Below, in pieces: positions 63,687 to 64,000 of a DNA stretch of 64,000 bases. The stretch spans positions 24,757 through 88,756 of the forward strand of contig JAEUUP010000086.1 in the NCBI GenBank assembly GCA_016787525.1. The letters are read 5' to 3'. Source of the stretch: Saprospiraceae bacterium. GTDB lineage: Bacteria > Bacteroidota > Bacteroidia > Chitinophagales > Saprospiraceae. Below the pieces are notes generated by a model. The model did no database searches. It had not been told where the DNA came from and was given only the letters and a program-made list of their open reading frames with translations. Each line of letters begins with the position of its first letter. The first letter of the stretch is position 1. The position numbers and the translations under genes are program-made.

Positions 63687-64000
63687 ACATTTTAGTTGTA
63701 AATTGAGCTACGAATATATACGATGCAACGAATCAATTTTATTAAGCCACCCCTCAGTAATTTTCGCAAAAATCGCATTAATTAACGAAAATTAATGTTT
63801 TTTGTTCATTTTTATAAAATGCTCTTTTGTATGAGTAAACTATTATTGATTGATGATTAACAATACTTCGGTAGTTTTTTAAGCGTAAATAACGCCGCCT
63901 GTGGCGGCGGAGTGGACTTTTTGGAGGGAAGGTTTAATTTTTTTCAAGTTCGGGCTGCGCCCGAACTTGAAAAAAATTAAACCTTCCCTCCATTCCCCCT
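63687..64000. other. Intergenic end with half repeat and motif copy
   Basis: It holds GAGCTACGAATATATACGAT (63703), related to the ilvD-stop inverted repeat, an iterated-motif copy at 63750, a short GC hairpin (CGCCGCC, TGT, GGCGGCG; 63893-63909) and the long hairpin at 63923-63991. No gene seen. Confidence 0.6.
63923..63991. repeat. Long perfect hairpin at the window end
   Basis: Perfect 33-bp arms begin GGAGGGAAGGTTTAATTTTT (63923-63955) with loop TGC and pair with 63959-63991. The build (long perfect arms, 1-3 base loop) is the same as the twin 86-bp hairpins and 12786-12839, but the sequence differs. Confidence 0.9.

Larger units (their letters stand above)
677..63760. repeat. Highly iterated dispersed motif (T)ACTGAGGGG, about 74 copies
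   Basis: Counted by eye; left edges given. Plus orientation (TACTGAGGGG): 1227, 3773, 3861, 4986, 5108, 5525, 6861, 9936, 10205, 11187, 12185, 15979, 19551, 21263, 23459, 24407, 27241, 27698, 29642, 29892, 30458, 30909, 34797, 37757, 43801, 48247, 48833, 51176, 52784, 53162, 58870, 59371, 60393, 60945, 61625. Minus orientation (CCCCTCAGTA): 677, 2366, 8291, 8716, 10742, 11769, 12597, 15620, 18621, 20661, 22445, 25220, 25781, 32867, 33858, 34532, 35346, 36233, 36961, 40189, 40648, 41932, 43246, 44405, 44986, 46663, 47863, 49944, 50486, 54188, 55348, 55595, 56236, 56589, 57106, 58690, 62979, 63476, 63750. All share ACTGAGGGG, and about 68 have a T in front. The G run varies from 4 to 8. About 58 lie in genes and 16 between genes. 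No protein family explains it; the role is unknown. Confidence 0.95.

Noticed and set aside
677..63760. The motif as an FtsK-orienting (KOPS) or Chi-like polar sequence
   Set aside because: Orientation is balanced (35 to 39) and follows neither gene direction nor one replichore direction within the window. A local switch at an origin is not seen. Recombination roles without polarity remain open.
677..63760. The motif as a transcription terminator or promoter
   Set aside because: Most copies are inside coding sequence in either orientation, with no T-run or pairing partner.
1..64000. tRNA or rRNA genes
   Set aside because: No cloverleaf arms with TTCGA-type loops or rRNA landmarks were recognised; a covariance search is needed to be sure.

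Overview
The window looks like chromosomal DNA of a Bacteroidota bacterium. At least seven secreted proteins or remnants end in a type IX secretion (T9SS) C-terminal sorting domain. Promoter-like TAnnTTTG boxes stand before several genes, Shine-Dalgarno sequences are mostly absent, and a TamL-type Omp85 lipoprotein is present. The order or family cannot be fixed from sequence alone. No rRNA, tRNA, phage, transposase or CRISPR locus was recognised.

Layout. 0.2-7 kb: secreted esterase, an outer-membrane-like protein, a lipoprotein and two tandem M43 metalloproteases, several T9SS-exported. 7-20 kb: mdh, an OmpA-like protein, LD-carboxypeptidase, RlpA-like protein, tsaD, leuA, a TPR-like protein, a T9SS-domain gene remnant, saccharopine dehydrogenase and DedA. 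20.3-23.7 kb: a 13-copy tandem array and several inverted repeats around an M24-like peptidase and a dienoyl-CoA-isomerase-like crotonase. 23.7-31 kb: dnaG, a secreted EndA-type nuclease and murD. 31-32 kb: a repeat-dense region (twin hairpin, mirrored 21-bp arrays, a palindromic element). 32.8-40.5 kb: M20 dipeptidase, SpoU methyltransferase, TamL, a second TPR-like protein and a catalytically dead papain-like protein. 40.8-47.9 kb: branched-chain amino acid genes ilvD-ilvB-ilvN-(broken fic)-hydrolase-ilvC. 47.9-64 kb: rlmH-maf, an MBL hydrolase, purB, secreted proteins, acyl-CoA dehydrogenase, VF530, a large T9SS exo/endonuclease, an RluD-type synthase and a TrmN6-type methyltransferase.

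The most striking signal is not a gene. The 9-mer ACTGAGGGG, usually TACTGAGGGG(G), occurs about 74 times by eye count in 64 kb, where base composition predicts less than one. It lies in both orientations (35 and 39), inside genes and between them. Within genes it is read in five of the six possible registers (PLS, PSV, PQY, TEG, LRG) and never in the one that would create an in-frame TGA. It is therefore a DNA-level signal. Its density and lack of strand bias resemble DNA-uptake sequences or HIP1-type iterated motifs. Its function is unknown.

Other notable items: two MITE-like elements with target duplications (one upstream of tsaD, one ending on the stop codon of an acyl-CoA dehydrogenase gene), twin 86-bp hairpins with a compensatory base pair, and three motif copies abutting stop codons in the ilv cluster.
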